Part shown: positions 41,536 through 50,513 of the stretch, in pieces
Layout: the number at the start of each line of letters is the position of its first letter
Position numbering within the stretch: position 1 is the first letter of the stretch
Assembly: GCF_007859855.1 (NCBI RefSeq)
Contig: NZ_SJPK01000004.1
Location: 546,422 to 610,421, forward strand
Direction of reading: 5' to 3'
Length of the DNA stretch: 64,000 nucleotides
Source: Allorhodopirellula solitaria
GTDB taxonomy: Bacteria; Planctomycetota; Planctomycetia; Pirellulales; Pirellulaceae
The notes under the pieces: generated by a model
The model's database searches: none
What the model was told of the DNA's origin: nothing
Seen by the model: the letters and a program-made list of their open reading frames with translations, nothing else
Made by a program: the position numbers and the translations under genes

Positions 41536-42261
41536 CGAAAGGCCTTGTTGCAGAGGAAACAAAGCAGTCAAACAGCAGAGCATGAAGCCGTTGGACCGCG
41601 AAGGTGAGACGACGTGAAGGCTAGTGCCATCGCCACCCTGTTGTCAACTCCGATTCGACCAAGAGCATCAAGTTCGCGAGACTGTCTGTGAGGCCAGGAG
41701 TTGCTTGCAAAACGGGTTGCTGCTGAGCGTGCCCAGGCACAGCGGTTGTTAACTAGTTGCGTCGCAACATCTTCTCGATTTGGTCGGCTGCGGTGGTTGT
41801 TCCGGTGAGAGAAGTGACAATGCCGGAGCCGAACGAAATTGGCGTCGAAGGAATGTCTCGAAAGAGCTCCCGGACCAGCATCCAGGACGCCCGGGCGAGA
41901 GTGCCTTTGACGCCGTCGTCCGAGCTGTCTATAATGAGTGACTTGCACGGGTAACCTTCGCTGCCAATAGCGGCGGATGTCCCGCGTTCTTCGGTCCCGG
42001 AGATGTTTGCAAACGAGTGGTTCTGTCTGTGTGCAGGATGGACTCGATTTGCTCTCGATCTACCCGCTTTCGCCGAGGTTGTTTGCTCAAACTGAAATCG
42101 CTCATCCGGCGACACTGCTTTCGTTACTCGAACGAGTAGGTAAGCTGCTGCGTCGAATCAGAAGCGACTTGATGCGAACGACGCCAATTTCATTGACAAC
42201 AGATGATTTTGGTCCACCCTATCACGTCTGAAGAATCCAACCCATTAGCGGGACAATTGCC
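41536..42261. other. Long intergenic region, no confident gene
   Basis: It holds the divergent promoters for the esterase and tatA genes. The only frame with some coding look is minus-strand 41753-42115; see its own entry. No structured RNA was recognised. Confidence 0.4.
41753..42115 (-). CDS. Possible small protein, weak evidence
   Basis: The C-terminal 60 residues (SLIIDSSDDGVKGTLARASW to DQIEKMLRRN) have protein-like composition and third-position GC similar to neighbouring genes, but the N-terminal half looks non-coding and no start with a ribosome site is evident. No family recognised. It may be a short gene with a non-ATG start or chance. Confidence 0.25.
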   Translation of the reverse strand: MSPDERFQFEQTTSAKAGRSRANRVHPAHRQNHSFANISGTEERGTSAAIGSEGYPCKSLIIDSSDDGVKGTLARASWMLVRELFRDIPSTPISFGSGIVTSLTGTTTAADQIEKMLRRN

Positions 42262-42489
42262 ATGTTGACTGCCTTTACCTCACCCGCCCTTCTGCTTGCT
42301 TTCATCGGTGGCATGCCGGGTACGTCCGAACTTTTGATCATCCTGTTCATCGCTCTGCTGCTCTTCGGTGGTTCCAAATTGCCGTCGCTGATGCGAAACC
42401 TTGGCAAGAGTGCCAACGAGTTCAAGCGTGGCATGGCGGAATCGACGGATGACGTTGACGAGTCGGAAAAGCTTCACGAAAAGGTCTGA
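42262..42489 (+). CDS. tatA: Sec-independent translocase protein TatA/E-like
   Basis: 75 residues: one N-terminal membrane helix (ELLIILFIALLLF), the hinge FGGSKLPSLMRNLGKSANEFKRG and a charged tail, the standard TatA layout. TatA forms the pore for folded proteins with twin-arginine signals, such as the DUF1501 protein in this window. A second TatA/B-like gene starts 2 bases downstream; tatC is not in the window. Confidence 0.9.
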   Translation: MLTAFTSPALLLAFIGGMPGTSELLIILFIALLLFGGSKLPSLMRNLGKSANEFKRGMAESTDDVDESEKLHEKV

Positions 42490-42490
42490 G

Positions 42491-42775
42491 ATGTTTGGTC
42501 TCAGTTTTTTTGAGATGTCCGTGATCGGAATCATTGCGGTGGTTTTGTTCGGCGGCAACCTGCCGGAAGTCGCGAGGAAGTTCGGCCATTCGTACAGCCA
42601 GTTGCGGCGCAGCCTGCACGATGTGCAACAGCAGTTCCGTGAGGCGCAGCGAGATGTGGACCAGGCCATGGCGGTCGATGATCGCCCAAAGTCTGGTAGC
42701 AAGACCGCGATGTACGATGATGAGCAGGACGACGCGCCCGAACCGTCTGCTCCGAAGTTCACCCCGCCAAGCTGA
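42491..42775 (+). CDS. Second TatA/B-like translocase protein
   Basis: 94 residues: MFGLSFFEMSVIGIIAVVLF helix, hinge FGGNLPEVARKFGHSYSQLRR and a Gln/Asp-rich amphipathic tail. The hinge reads GGNLPE and lacks the Lys of the TatA FGxxKLP motif, and the amphipathic helix is longer, so a TatB-like role is possible. The ATG follows the tatA stop by one base, so the pair is cotranscribed. Confidence 0.85.
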   Translation: MFGLSFFEMSVIGIIAVVLFGGNLPEVARKFGHSYSQLRRSLHDVQQQFREAQRDVDQAMAVDDRPKSGSKTAMYDDEQDDAPEPSAPKFTPPS

Positions 42776-42999
42776 GCGGTCGTGCAGATTTCGAGTGCTA
42801 GCGAGTGAGCGATTTACTTCACCCTCGCTCTAACTTCGTCGGTGGCGGGTGAAGTCTCGCAGGCGTTCGCCAACAAAGAACTTTGAAACTGAGGGACCTC
42901 CTAACCAGGAAGTCTCGTCGGTTGCGAACATCGTCGAGACGTTCGCTTGCTCGAATCCCTAAAACGCTTGCGGCGTGTTCCCGCCACCCCGGCTGACTG

Positions 43000-43509
43000 A
43001 TGGCTCATCCTGCACCTCCCTTTCGCATCGGCCTCGGCTACGATTCTCATCGGCTCGGCCGTGGTGGTCCGTTGCGGATCGGTGGAGTGAGTATCGGTGA
43101 TGAGGCTCCTGAGTGTTTCCACGCCATCGGCCACAGTGACGCCGACGTGTTGCTGCATGCAGTAACCGATGCGTTGCTCGGAGCGATCGCGGCAGCTGAT
43201 ATCGGGCGTTTGTTTCCCGATGATGCCGAAGTCAATCGCGATCGCGACAGTGCCGAATTCATTGCCGCGGCGCTCGCGAAGGTGCACGAGGCGGGATACG
43301 CAATCGGGAATTTGGATGCTGTGATCCTGGCTCAACAGCCCAAGATGGCGCCACACATCGATGCCATGCGGCAGCGGATCGCAGGGCTGCTGCAGTGTCC
43401 AATCGACTCGATTGGCTTGAAAGCGAAAACCGGGGAAGGGGTCGATTCTGTGGGGCGAAGCGAAGCGATTGCGGCCCGAGTTGTCGTGCTCTTGCAGCGG
43501 GCGGTGTGA
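43000..43509 (+). CDS. ispF: 2-C-methyl-D-erythritol 2,4-cyclodiphosphate synthase
   Basis: 169 residues, normal IspF size. GLGYDSHRL supplies the metal-binding Asp and His, and GHSDADVLLHAVTDALLGA the second His; KTGEGVDSVGRSEAI closes the trimer interface. It cyclises the CDP-methylerythritol phosphate intermediate of the non-mevalonate isoprenoid pathway. ispD is not adjacent. ATG at 43000 directly precedes the conserved domain. Confidence 0.95.
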   Translation: MAHPAPPFRIGLGYDSHRLGRGGPLRIGGVSIGDEAPECFHAIGHSDADVLLHAVTDALLGAIAAADIGRLFPDDAEVNRDRDSAEFIAAALAKVHEAGYAIGNLDAVILAQQPKMAPHIDAMRQRIAGLLQCPIDSIGLKAKTGEGVDSVGRSEAIAARVVVLLQRAV

Positions 43510-43624
43510 CTCGCGGCGCCCACATATCTCGTGCGCCCGTGTATCCGTTGGAGTTGATTCTGATTATGCTGGCGCCGAAAAGAAATGCCAGCAAACCGTC
43601 TGCTTCCATCACTCGAGGATCGTT

Positions 43625-44620
43625 TTGAAAGATATTTGGATTGGTTTTGATCTCGGCGGCACCAAGATGCTAGCCGTTGCATTTGACAGCGACATGAAAC
43701 CGGTAGGGCGACGACGGCGGAAAACTCGTGGCAGCGACACGGGTATGTCTCGGATCGTTTCGACGATTGAACGTTTGCTCGACGATAGCAAAATCGATCC
43801 CGACCGGGTGGCGGGGATTGGCATCGGTTGTCCTGGCCCGATCGACTTAGAAGCCGGCCGATTACTCGCATCACCCAATCTTGGCTGGGACACGGTCGAC
43901 GTCCGCAAGGTGCTCAACAAGCGGTTTGATTGCCCCGTTGCGGTTGTCAACGATGTCGACGCCGGTGTCTACGGAGAGTATCGCTTTGGGGCCGCCGAAG
44001 GCAGTCGCTGCGTCGTGGGGATTTTCCCCGGGACAGGTATCGGCGGCGGTTGTGTTTACGAAGGCAATATCTTGCATGGAGCGGGCATCTCCTGCATGGA
44101 GATTGGACACACCCGAATCAGCTCGGGCGTTCGCAGCAGCGGTGGTGAGATTCCCGGAACTTTGGAAACGGAAGCGAGCCGTCTGGCGATCGCATCGGAG
44201 GCAGCCAAGCTCGCCTATCGCGGCGAGGCACCGGCGCTCTTGAAGGATGCTGGGACAGATCTATCGTCGATTCGTAGTGGGTCGTTGGCTGATTCAGTCA
44301 AGAAAGGCGACAAAGCAGTCAAGCAAGTGATCGAGGAAGCCGCGACCGTGATCGGTTACGCAGTCGTCAACGTTGTTCACATGCTCTGTCCCGACAAAAT
44401 CATTTTGGGCGGCGGGCTGGTTGAAGCTATGGAAGACTTGTTTCTTGATCGAGTTCGCAAGACGGCACACCACTGCGTGATGCCCGTGTATAAGGATCGT
44501 TTCAAAATCGTAGCTGCAAAACTAGGTGATGATGCGAGCGTGATGGGCGCCGCCGCCTTCGCAAAGTCGCGATTGGAAAAGGACGATGCCGGTACCAAAG
44601 CGAACGGATCCAAAGACTAG
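43625..44620 (+). CDS. ROK-family sugar kinase (glucokinase-like)
   Basis: 331 residues. The N-terminal ATP motif IWIGFDLGGTKMLAVAFD, sugar-binding CPVAVVNDVDAGVYGEYRFG and GIFPGTGIGGGCVYEGNI mark a ROK sugar kinase. The zinc-binding Cys cluster (CXCGXXGC) is absent; IGHTRISSGVRSSGGEIP occupies that place, so zinc coordination is probably lost. TTG 43625 is chosen because GAGGA ends five bases before it and the domain starts there; the frame extends to 43469 across ispF without family match. Confidence 0.82.
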   Translation: MKDIWIGFDLGGTKMLAVAFDSDMKPVGRRRRKTRGSDTGMSRIVSTIERLLDDSKIDPDRVAGIGIGCPGPIDLEAGRLLASPNLGWDTVDVRKVLNKRFDCPVAVVNDVDAGVYGEYRFGAAEGSRCVVGIFPGTGIGGGCVYEGNILHGAGISCMEIGHTRISSGVRSSGGEIPGTLETEASRLAIASEAAKLAYRGEAPALLKDAGTDLSSIRSGSLADSVKKGDKAVKQVIEEAATVIGYAVVNVVHMLCPDKIILGGGLVEAMEDLFLDRVRKTAHHCVMPVYKDRFKIVAAKLGDDASVMGAAAFAKSRLEKDDAGTKANGSKD

Positions 44621-44690
44621 GCATCCTCTTCGGAGGCCATGTCCATCCAAATACTCTCCTCAGTAACCCTTCACCCCGGAACGCTGCACC

Positions 44691-45152
44691 ATGAGTCACG
44701 ACGCCCGAATCGAGCAACTCAATCTCGAACTCCCGCCACCGCCTCAGGCCATGGGGTTGTACAAGCCGATCGTGCAAGTCGGCAATCTGGTTTACCTGTC
44801 CGGTCATGGCCCGCTGCAGAGCGATGGGTATCCCCTATCGGGCCGTCTCGGTGCCGACATGGATCTTGAAAGTGGTCGTGCTGCTGCTCGCTTGGCTGGG
44901 ATGGCAATGCTATCCACACTCCGCAACCACCTCGGATCGCTGGATCGCGTCACGCGTTTGGTGAAACTGCTCGGCCTCGTTCGATGCACCGATGAGTTCG
45001 ATGCCCAGCCGGCTGTGATCAATGGATGCAGCGAGTTGCTGCGTGAAGTCTTTGGTAACGAAGCAGGGATTGGTGCCCGCAGTGCGATCGGTGCGTCTGC
45101 CCTGCCAGCGGATATGGCGGTTGAAATCGAAGCCATTTTTGAGATCCAGTAG
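44691..45152 (+). CDS. RidA/YjgF-family protein
   Basis: 153 residues. NLVYLSGHGPLQSDG at the N-terminal half and the C-terminal GARSAIGASALPADMAVEIEAI match the longer YjgF/YER057c subgroup with the conserved Arg in GARSAIG. RidA proteins hydrolyse reactive enamine/imine intermediates; this subgroup (RidA-like, about 150 residues) is less studied. It lies between the ROK kinase and an exported DUF1080 protein. Confidence 0.88.
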   Translation: MSHDARIEQLNLELPPPPQAMGLYKPIVQVGNLVYLSGHGPLQSDGYPLSGRLGADMDLESGRAAARLAGMAMLSTLRNHLGSLDRVTRLVKLLGLVRCTDEFDAQPAVINGCSELLREVFGNEAGIGARSAIGASALPADMAVEIEAIFEIQ

Positions 45153-45199
45153 CTCCTCACCTTTCTTCCCCCACCTCCCACTTTCAGTGCTCACCTATC

Positions 45200-45952
45200 A
45201 TGAAAAAATATCACGCTTTCTGTCTCGCGCTTCTCGCGATTGTTTGTTCCTTCCGCCCGGGTGCTGCAGAGGAGTACCTGACGGGTATCGATTGGGCTGA
45301 GCCGGAAGTTGTTACGCCGGGCGAGACTGATAACGATCCGCCATCGGACGCCACGGTTTTGTTTGGCGAGGCGGCGGACGTTTCGAAATGGAAGGGAGCC
45401 GATCGCTGGAAGACCGACGGTGATGTGTTGATCACCGGAAGCGGGATGATTCGCAGTAAAGCCGAGTTCGGTGATTGCCAACTTCACATTGAATGGTCAG
45501 CACCCAACCCTCCCAAAGGCAGTTCGCAAGGACGTGGCAACAGTGGCGTGTTCTTGATGGGGGTGTATGAGATGCAGGTGCTCGATTCCTACGAGAACAA
45601 AACCTACTTTGACGGTCAGGCGGGCTCGATTTACAAGCAGACGCCTCCGGCCGTGAACGCCATGCGTCCGCCTGGAGAATGGAACGTGTACGACATCTTT
45701 TGGACAGCGCCGCGCTTCGATGACGACGGCAATTTAGAATCGCCTGCCTACATCACGGCGACCCACAATGGCGTGTTGGTGCTGAACCATTTCGAACTGC
45801 GCGGCGACACACCCTTCAACCGCGCCCCGCAGTACAAAGACATCGGTGGAAAAGGACCGATCGCTCTGCAGGATCATGGCAACCCAGTTCGTTTTCGCAA
45901 CATCTGGGTGCGCGACTATACCCCCCCGCAAAAGGCGTCCGAAGCCGAGTAG
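45200..45952 (+). CDS. Exported DUF1080 (3-keto-disaccharide hydrolase-like) protein
   Basis: 250 residues with a signal peptide (about 1-22, ending RPGAAEEY). The DUF1080 beta-jelly-roll follows: GDCQLHIEWSAPNPPKGSSQ, GRGNSGVFLMGVYEMQVLDS, PPGEWNVYDIFWTAPRFDDDG and the C-terminal GPIALQDHGNPVRFRNIWVRD. Characterised relatives cleave 3-keto-disaccharides, and planctomycetes carry many paralogues for polysaccharide use. Glycoside-binding or hydrolysing activity outside the cytoplasm is inferred. Confidence 0.9.
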   Translation: MKKYHAFCLALLAIVCSFRPGAAEEYLTGIDWAEPEVVTPGETDNDPPSDATVLFGEAADVSKWKGADRWKTDGDVLITGSGMIRSKAEFGDCQLHIEWSAPNPPKGSSQGRGNSGVFLMGVYEMQVLDSYENKTYFDGQAGSIYKQTPPAVNAMRPPGEWNVYDIFWTAPRFDDDGNLESPAYITATHNGVLVLNHFELRGDTPFNRAPQYKDIGGKGPIALQDHGNPVRFRNIWVRDYTPPQKASEAE

Positions 45953-46413
45953 GGTTTGATGAAGCTGTCTTCTGGGGAGGCACGGTTTGCAGTGAATCCG
46001 CAACGCTTCAGGCTGTCGATTCATTCACTGCCAGCGAATTAGCGTGAGCATCATAGCCCGATGCGTGAGCGAGAGATCACATCGAATCCGTAGCTTTGAC
46101 CGACTGCCCGGTTAGCAACGCACGATCAATTTCTGTCGTAGTGGACGAGGCGACGAGTCCAAAGCCGCAGGACTCGTCGCCTCGTCCACTGTTAAATCCG
46201 ACACTTATTCGTCGTGTGTTGCTTAGCGACGGGGCAGATTTTGCTTTTCACTGACGCGTTGGATTGCCAAGACGATGGTCCGTTTCGCGGCCAAACCTCG
46301 GGTGAGCGTGGTGCCATTCGGATACGCACTCCGGGCGGAGCATGGCTTCGCCTCAGCGGTCGAGGTTCCGCTATCATGAGAGCAGTCTCGACCTGCGAAT
46401 TTGGATTCCGCTG
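45953..46413. other. Intergenic region containing a long palindrome
   Basis: No gene supported. It includes the palindrome at 46140-46190. Sequence 46200-46413 resembles low-constraint intergenic DNA and must carry the promoter of the SpoIIM-like gene. Confidence 0.45.
46140..46190. repeat. Perfect 21-bp inverted repeat
   Basis: Arms 46140-46160 and 46170-46190 are exact reverse complements (each starting AGTGGACGAGGCGACG), with a 9-base spacer. The same arm stands alone at 12544-12564. No T-run follows, so it is not a classical intrinsic terminator. It looks like a REP-type dispersed element. Confidence 0.85.
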
Positions 46414-47424
46414 ATGAACATCGCCAAGCTACTCGACAAGCGGCGCAGCAACTGGGCCGAACTGGATCGTTTGTGCGACGCGATGGAGGTGACTGGAAAG
46501 ACACGCAAAGCGGGCCAACAGTATCAGGGAGCGGAGGGAATCGTCCGCTTTGCTGCTTTGTATCGCGGAGCGTGCGCGGACTTGGCCTTGGCGGACGCCT
46601 ACCAGTTGCCGCCTGCGACGGTCGCTTATCTGCATCGATTGGTCGCACGTGCCCACAACCAGCTCTACCGTAGCGGCAAGTTTTCTCCGGTCAGTTTCTT
46701 CGACCTGGTTTTCCGCGAAGCGCCGCAGCAGATCTTTGCAGACCCCTGTGTCCGCGTGGCGACGATCGTATTCTTTGGCATGTTTTCGCTGTCGATGTAT
46801 CTCGGTTACGAGCAGTCCTTGTTTCCTCATTTTGCCGCCAATGTGATCGGCCAGGTTGAATTGGATACGCTGGAAGGAATGTACGAAAAAAAACTAGAGG
46901 GATCGCTGGATCACTACGTGCGGATGTCTGGCTTTTACATCATGCACAATACTGGCATTGGTCTGCAGTGTTTTGCCTACGGCATCCTGTTGATACCGTG
47001 CCTTTACCTGTTGGCGTACAATGGTGTGGCGCTCGGGACGATGTTTGGCTACATGGCCCGGGAGAGTACCGTCAGCAGTGATAACTTTTTTCACTTTGTC
47101 ACGGCACATGGCCCGTTTGAGCTGACTGCGATCGCCTTATCGGCTGCCGCTGGGTTGCGTTTGGGAATTGGTTTTTTCCACACCGAGGGGCTCACGCGGA
47201 TCGATTCGATGCGTCGATCGGCTCATCGCAGTGTGCCGATCATGGCTGCAGCGGCGACGCTATTCGCTTTGGCAGCGTTCACGGAGGGGTTCCTCTCGCC
47301 CAGCCCAGCTCCCTATCTGCTCAAAGCGGGTTGGGCGATTATGTCGTCTGCCCTGATCAGTTTTTACTTCGTGGTGTTGGGGTTTCCCCGCGCCCGCCAA
47401 CGTCCTCCGTCGCAACGCGAATAG
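46414..47424 (+). CDS. Stage II sporulation protein M (SpoIIM)-like membrane protein
   Basis: 336 residues. A soluble N-terminal part (MNIAKLLDKRRSNWAELDRLC, family-typical) precedes about five membrane helices with the SpoIIM motif FGYMARESTVSSDNFFHFVTAHGPFELTAI. In firmicutes SpoIIM helps septal peptidoglycan remodelling; in non-sporulating bacteria it appears in MoxR/DUF58/DUF4129 clusters whose role is unresolved. Here it heads a trio with the DUF4129-like and DUF4350-like genes. ATG 46414 starts the conserved part. Confidence 0.88.
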   Translation: MNIAKLLDKRRSNWAELDRLCDAMEVTGKTRKAGQQYQGAEGIVRFAALYRGACADLALADAYQLPPATVAYLHRLVARAHNQLYRSGKFSPVSFFDLVFREAPQQIFADPCVRVATIVFFGMFSLSMYLGYEQSLFPHFAANVIGQVELDTLEGMYEKKLEGSLDHYVRMSGFYIMHNTGIGLQCFAYGILLIPCLYLLAYNGVALGTMFGYMARESTVSSDNFFHFVTAHGPFELTAIALSAAAGLRLGIGFFHTEGLTRIDSMRRSAHRSVPIMAAAATLFALAAFTEGFLSPSPAPYLLKAGWAIMSSALISFYFVVLGFPRARQRPPSQRE

Positions 47425-47430
47425 TCATCC

Positions 47431-49233
47431 GTGCAACTTGACCGAACCCATGTCGCGATTCGCGTGAGAACGCTTTCGGAGATTGGCGATTTGTCACTTG
47501 TGATGATTCGCCGTTACCCGAGGGCATTCTTTTCTGCGTTCTTCGCCGGCGCAGCTTTCTGGATCGTGGCTGACCTGTTGCTGCTGGGATGGTTGCCCTG
47601 GAGAGCGACGGAGGAGGCCTTCCGGGAAGGCGATGCGAGTGCGGAGCGATTCCGGTATCTCTTCTGGATGATGACGCTGGTGTTTTTGCAGACGCCGCTC
47701 GCCGGGGCCGTGTCGACCTATCTGCTCGGTCAATCGATCTTTGAGCAGCAGATTTCGGTCTCCCGCGCAATCCGCGAAATTCGACCTGTTTTTTGGCAGC
47801 TGATTTGGGTGCTGGGCATCCGGCGGATGGCGATCCCGGCGATGGTGGTCGTGGCGATGCGTTGGCACGCAGAATCCAACGCGTTCTATGACGTTTTTCT
47901 GCCAGCTACCTTCGTGATGGTTGTTGCCTTGGTGCGCAGCAGTCGTCCCTTTGTCGCTGAGATGATCCTGCTCGAGCGATGTCCGCTGCGAAGCAAGAAC
48001 CCGGGAGACATCACGCTTGGGCGACGATCCAAGGCCCTGCACTCGCCGATGGCGAGTGAACTCGGCGGTCGGTTTTTGACGGTGACCACGACAATCGCGG
48101 TATTATTGGCGTGTATTTTCTTCGCGTTGTTATGGTCGCGCGGCATCGCACTGGGGAACTGGTCGGTCGACTCGTTCGCTATGCTGGTTTTCTTTCCGCT
48201 GGCTTTATGGCTGGTCGCGTCATTAAGCGTGATTGTCAAACTGTTAGGCTACCTTGATGCGCGTATTCGATTGGAAGGATGGGAGGTAGAACTCGCCATT
48301 CGGGCGGAAGCGATCCGCCAGTTCGGCGAGGATTCGATGTCGACCTTCCCGAGTCAGCCCACTGCGATACGCGAAACCAGTGTGTCATCGACTGGAGCTG
48401 ATGCCCGGTCCAAAACGCTGTCGCTGTTGATCGCCGGACTCGTCGCGACAGTCTCGTCGATCGGTCCGCTCCAGGCCGAGAGTCAGGTGGCGATGGTTTC
48501 GGTTTCAGCGGCGGCTGCCGAAACCGCGTCCGCCCCGGTGGTCGCTGACTCGGCCTGGTTCGACTCCAACCAGGGAGAATTGCGGTCCATTGAACTGCGG
48601 GATGAAAGGGTGGACACAGAGAACCGCGAGAGTCGGTGGCAGGCGACTCCCGCGACAGCCAAGCCGAAACAGCCCAAGGCGGCGTCTTCATCGACGTCTA
48701 CGGCCACGATGGGACTGAACGAGATCGTGGGTTGGACGCTGCTGATCGTGTTGGTGTGCGCCTTGGCGGCGTTGTTGTTGTATGTATTTCAGAACAGCAC
48801 GTTTGACTTTGGGAATGAGTTGCCCAGCGACGCGGTGGCGAAGGGCAGCGTTCTCGATGAACAGACAAAGCAACGGATTTCCGAGCTGCCGTCGGAGTTG
48901 CGGACTACCGACGTCAGTCCGCGAGCGGAGCTGGAGCGACTGATGGAACTCGGAGACTTTGATCAGGCGATCATCTATCTGTACGGGCATCAGTTGTTGA
49001 TGCTCGACCGGATCGGTTGGATTCGACTTTCACGGTGGAAGACCAACCGTCAGTATCTTCGCGAGGCGCAGCAATCGAGTGAATCGGCGAGTACTCCGCT
49101 GCGGCATACGGTGGCTGCTTTCGAGCAATCGTATTTCGGCAAACACCGTCTCAGTGGCGAGCAGTTTCAGCGGCTCTGGGATGAGAATCTAGCGATGGAA
49201 TCGTTCCTTGCCGCGAGCGGAGGTGCGAAGTGA
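47431..49233 (+). CDS. Multi-helix membrane protein with C-terminal DUF4129-like domain
   Basis: 600 residues. Four to six membrane helices occupy residues 25-270, a Ser/Ala-rich extracytoplasmic stretch lies at 320-420, another helix follows at about 425-450, and the soluble C-terminal domain (RAELERLMELGDFDQAIIYLYGHQLLMLDRIGWIRL, TPLRHTVAAFEQSYFGKH) matches DUF4129. The N-terminal half is not recognised. The GTG start is 7 bases after the SpoIIM-like gene. Part of a SpoIIM-DUF4129-DUF4350 unit. Confidence 0.8.
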   Translation: MQLDRTHVAIRVRTLSEIGDLSLVMIRRYPRAFFSAFFAGAAFWIVADLLLLGWLPWRATEEAFREGDASAERFRYLFWMMTLVFLQTPLAGAVSTYLLGQSIFEQQISVSRAIREIRPVFWQLIWVLGIRRMAIPAMVVVAMRWHAESNAFYDVFLPATFVMVVALVRSSRPFVAEMILLERCPLRSKNPGDITLGRRSKALHSPMASELGGRFLTVTTTIAVLLACIFFALLWSRGIALGNWSVDSFAMLVFFPLALWLVASLSVIVKLLGYLDARIRLEGWEVELAIRAEAIRQFGEDSMSTFPSQPTAIRETSVSSTGADARSKTLSLLIAGLVATVSSIGPLQAESQVAMVSVSAAAAETASAPVVADSAWFDSNQGELRSIELRDERVDTENRESRWQATPATAKPKQPKAASSSTSTATMGLNEIVGWTLLIVLVCALAALLLYVFQNSTFDFGNELPSDAVAKGSVLDEQTKQRISELPSELRTTDVSPRAELERLMELGDFDQAIIYLYGHQLLMLDRIGWIRLSRWKTNRQYLREAQQSSESASTPLRHTVAAFEQSYFGKHRLSGEQFQRLWDENLAMESFLAASGGAK

Positions 49234-50513
49234 TGGTACTGCGTTGCCGGATGGTTGCGGATTGTCCAGGGGCGAGGTGTCTGTGCTGGATACTGCTATT
49301 TGTCTCGGTGCAATTGGCGGGCTGCGCGCGTTTCCAGACCGAATATGGAGCCAGCGAGGGTGTATCAGGCAGTGAGAGTCTCAATGGGTTCGGTGCCTTG
49401 CGAGCCGCGTTGGAGGGATCGTCTGCGAACGTGCTGCCGGAGATTCAAACTCACGAGGTGGCGAGATTGTCTCAACGTGAAGTAGACAACGAAGCTCTTG
49501 TCTGGATACCGACCGCGTGGCCGCCCATCAATCGGCAGGAAGTCCAGCAATGGCTCGATCGCTGGCTCGCCCAGGATGGCCGCACGCTGATTTTTATCGT
49601 CCCTGACGCGGGGAGTGACGAGGCTTATTTTCGCGAGGCTGCTGATACGGCTCCGCCGGACCAGCGTTTGGCTTATCGCCGCCGCCTGGCTCAGGAGATC
49701 AACGAGCGCATACTCGCCGACGCCAATCGCAGCGACGTCACGCTTGGCGGATGGTTCACGGCGCAGTCGCTACCTTTCCGGGTGTCGCTCTCGGACCGAC
49801 GGTTCGTCGATTTCTCCCTGGTGGCGAATCCGACAGTCACGGCCGGCAATGCTGCGCCGCCGCCTCCACCGGCCACCGAACAGACACATGCATTGGAGGT
49901 GCTCGAGCAAGAGAGCGTTGACGCACCGTCTGGATCGAGCAAGTTGACGACGCTGGCAAGACTAACGAGTCGACGCTGGAAAGGCTCTCAAGTCCTATTG
50001 GTTCCGAGCGGTTCTCTGTTGACCAATTTTGCGATGACCGATGTCTCGGCTCGGGCGATGGCAGGCCGATTGGCCAATGAGATTCGTCGAGCGAGTGACT
50101 TGCCGGTGGAAGCATCGATCGACGTTGGGTTTCTCTCGTCGAGTTATTCTCCCGTGCCGATTTCGCAGGCTAAGGCTGGATTCCCAAAGACGAAGGGATG
50201 GGAATTGATGACTGAGATGCCACTGAGTCTGATTAATATGCATGTGGCCTTTCTCGGAATCGTTCTATGCCTCATGCTTCTGCCTGCTTTCGGTCGCCCA
50301 CGTCGAATCCGCTACAACCGACCGACCCATTTTGGAAACCATCTCTCGGCGATGGCTGCGCTGATGCGCCGAGGTGGCGGGACGGCGTATGCGAAATCGA
50401 AGATTAGCCAGTACCTCCGTCAGGTCCGTGGTGAGACGTCGGGTCCCTGGGTGCAACCTCCCACGGACGCAGCGGATCCTGCGACCACCAGCGAAACGAA
50501 ACAACTAGAATGA
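49233..50513 (+). CDS. DUF4350-like lipoprotein/membrane protein
   Basis: 426 residues. The N-terminus LLFVSVQLAGC forms a probable lipobox, followed by a DUF4350-like domain (FGALRAALEGSSANVLP, WIPTAWPPINRQEVQQWLDRWLAQDGRTLIFIVPD) and a C-terminal membrane helix at about residue 340-360. ATG 49233 has GGAGG nine bases upstream and overlaps the preceding stop; GTG 49230 is an alternative. DUF4350 genes usually accompany DUF4129 and MoxR ATPase genes; no MoxR is present here. Confidence 0.75.
   Translation: MVLRCRMVADCPGARCLCWILLFVSVQLAGCARFQTEYGASEGVSGSESLNGFGALRAALEGSSANVLPEIQTHEVARLSQREVDNEALVWIPTAWPPINRQEVQQWLDRWLAQDGRTLIFIVPDAGSDEAYFREAADTAPPDQRLAYRRRLAQEINERILADANRSDVTLGGWFTAQSLPFRVSLSDRRFVDFSLVANPTVTAGNAAPPPPPATEQTHALEVLEQESVDAPSGSSKLTTLARLTSRRWKGSQVLLVPSGSLLTNFAMTDVSARAMAGRLANEIRRASDLPVEASIDVGFLSSSYSPVPISQAKAGFPKTKGWELMTEMPLSLINMHVAFLGIVLCLMLLPAFGRPRRIRYNRPTHFGNHLSAMAALMRRGGGTAYAKSKISQYLRQVRGETSGPWVQPPTDAADPATTSETKQLE

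Noticed and set aside
41753-42115. Firm gene call for the 120-residue minus-strand frame
   Set aside because: The N-terminal half lacks coding character and no start is supported; reported with low confidence only.
46140-46190. Palindrome as an intrinsic terminator
   Set aside because: No T-run follows either arm, and the same arm occurs alone at 12544.
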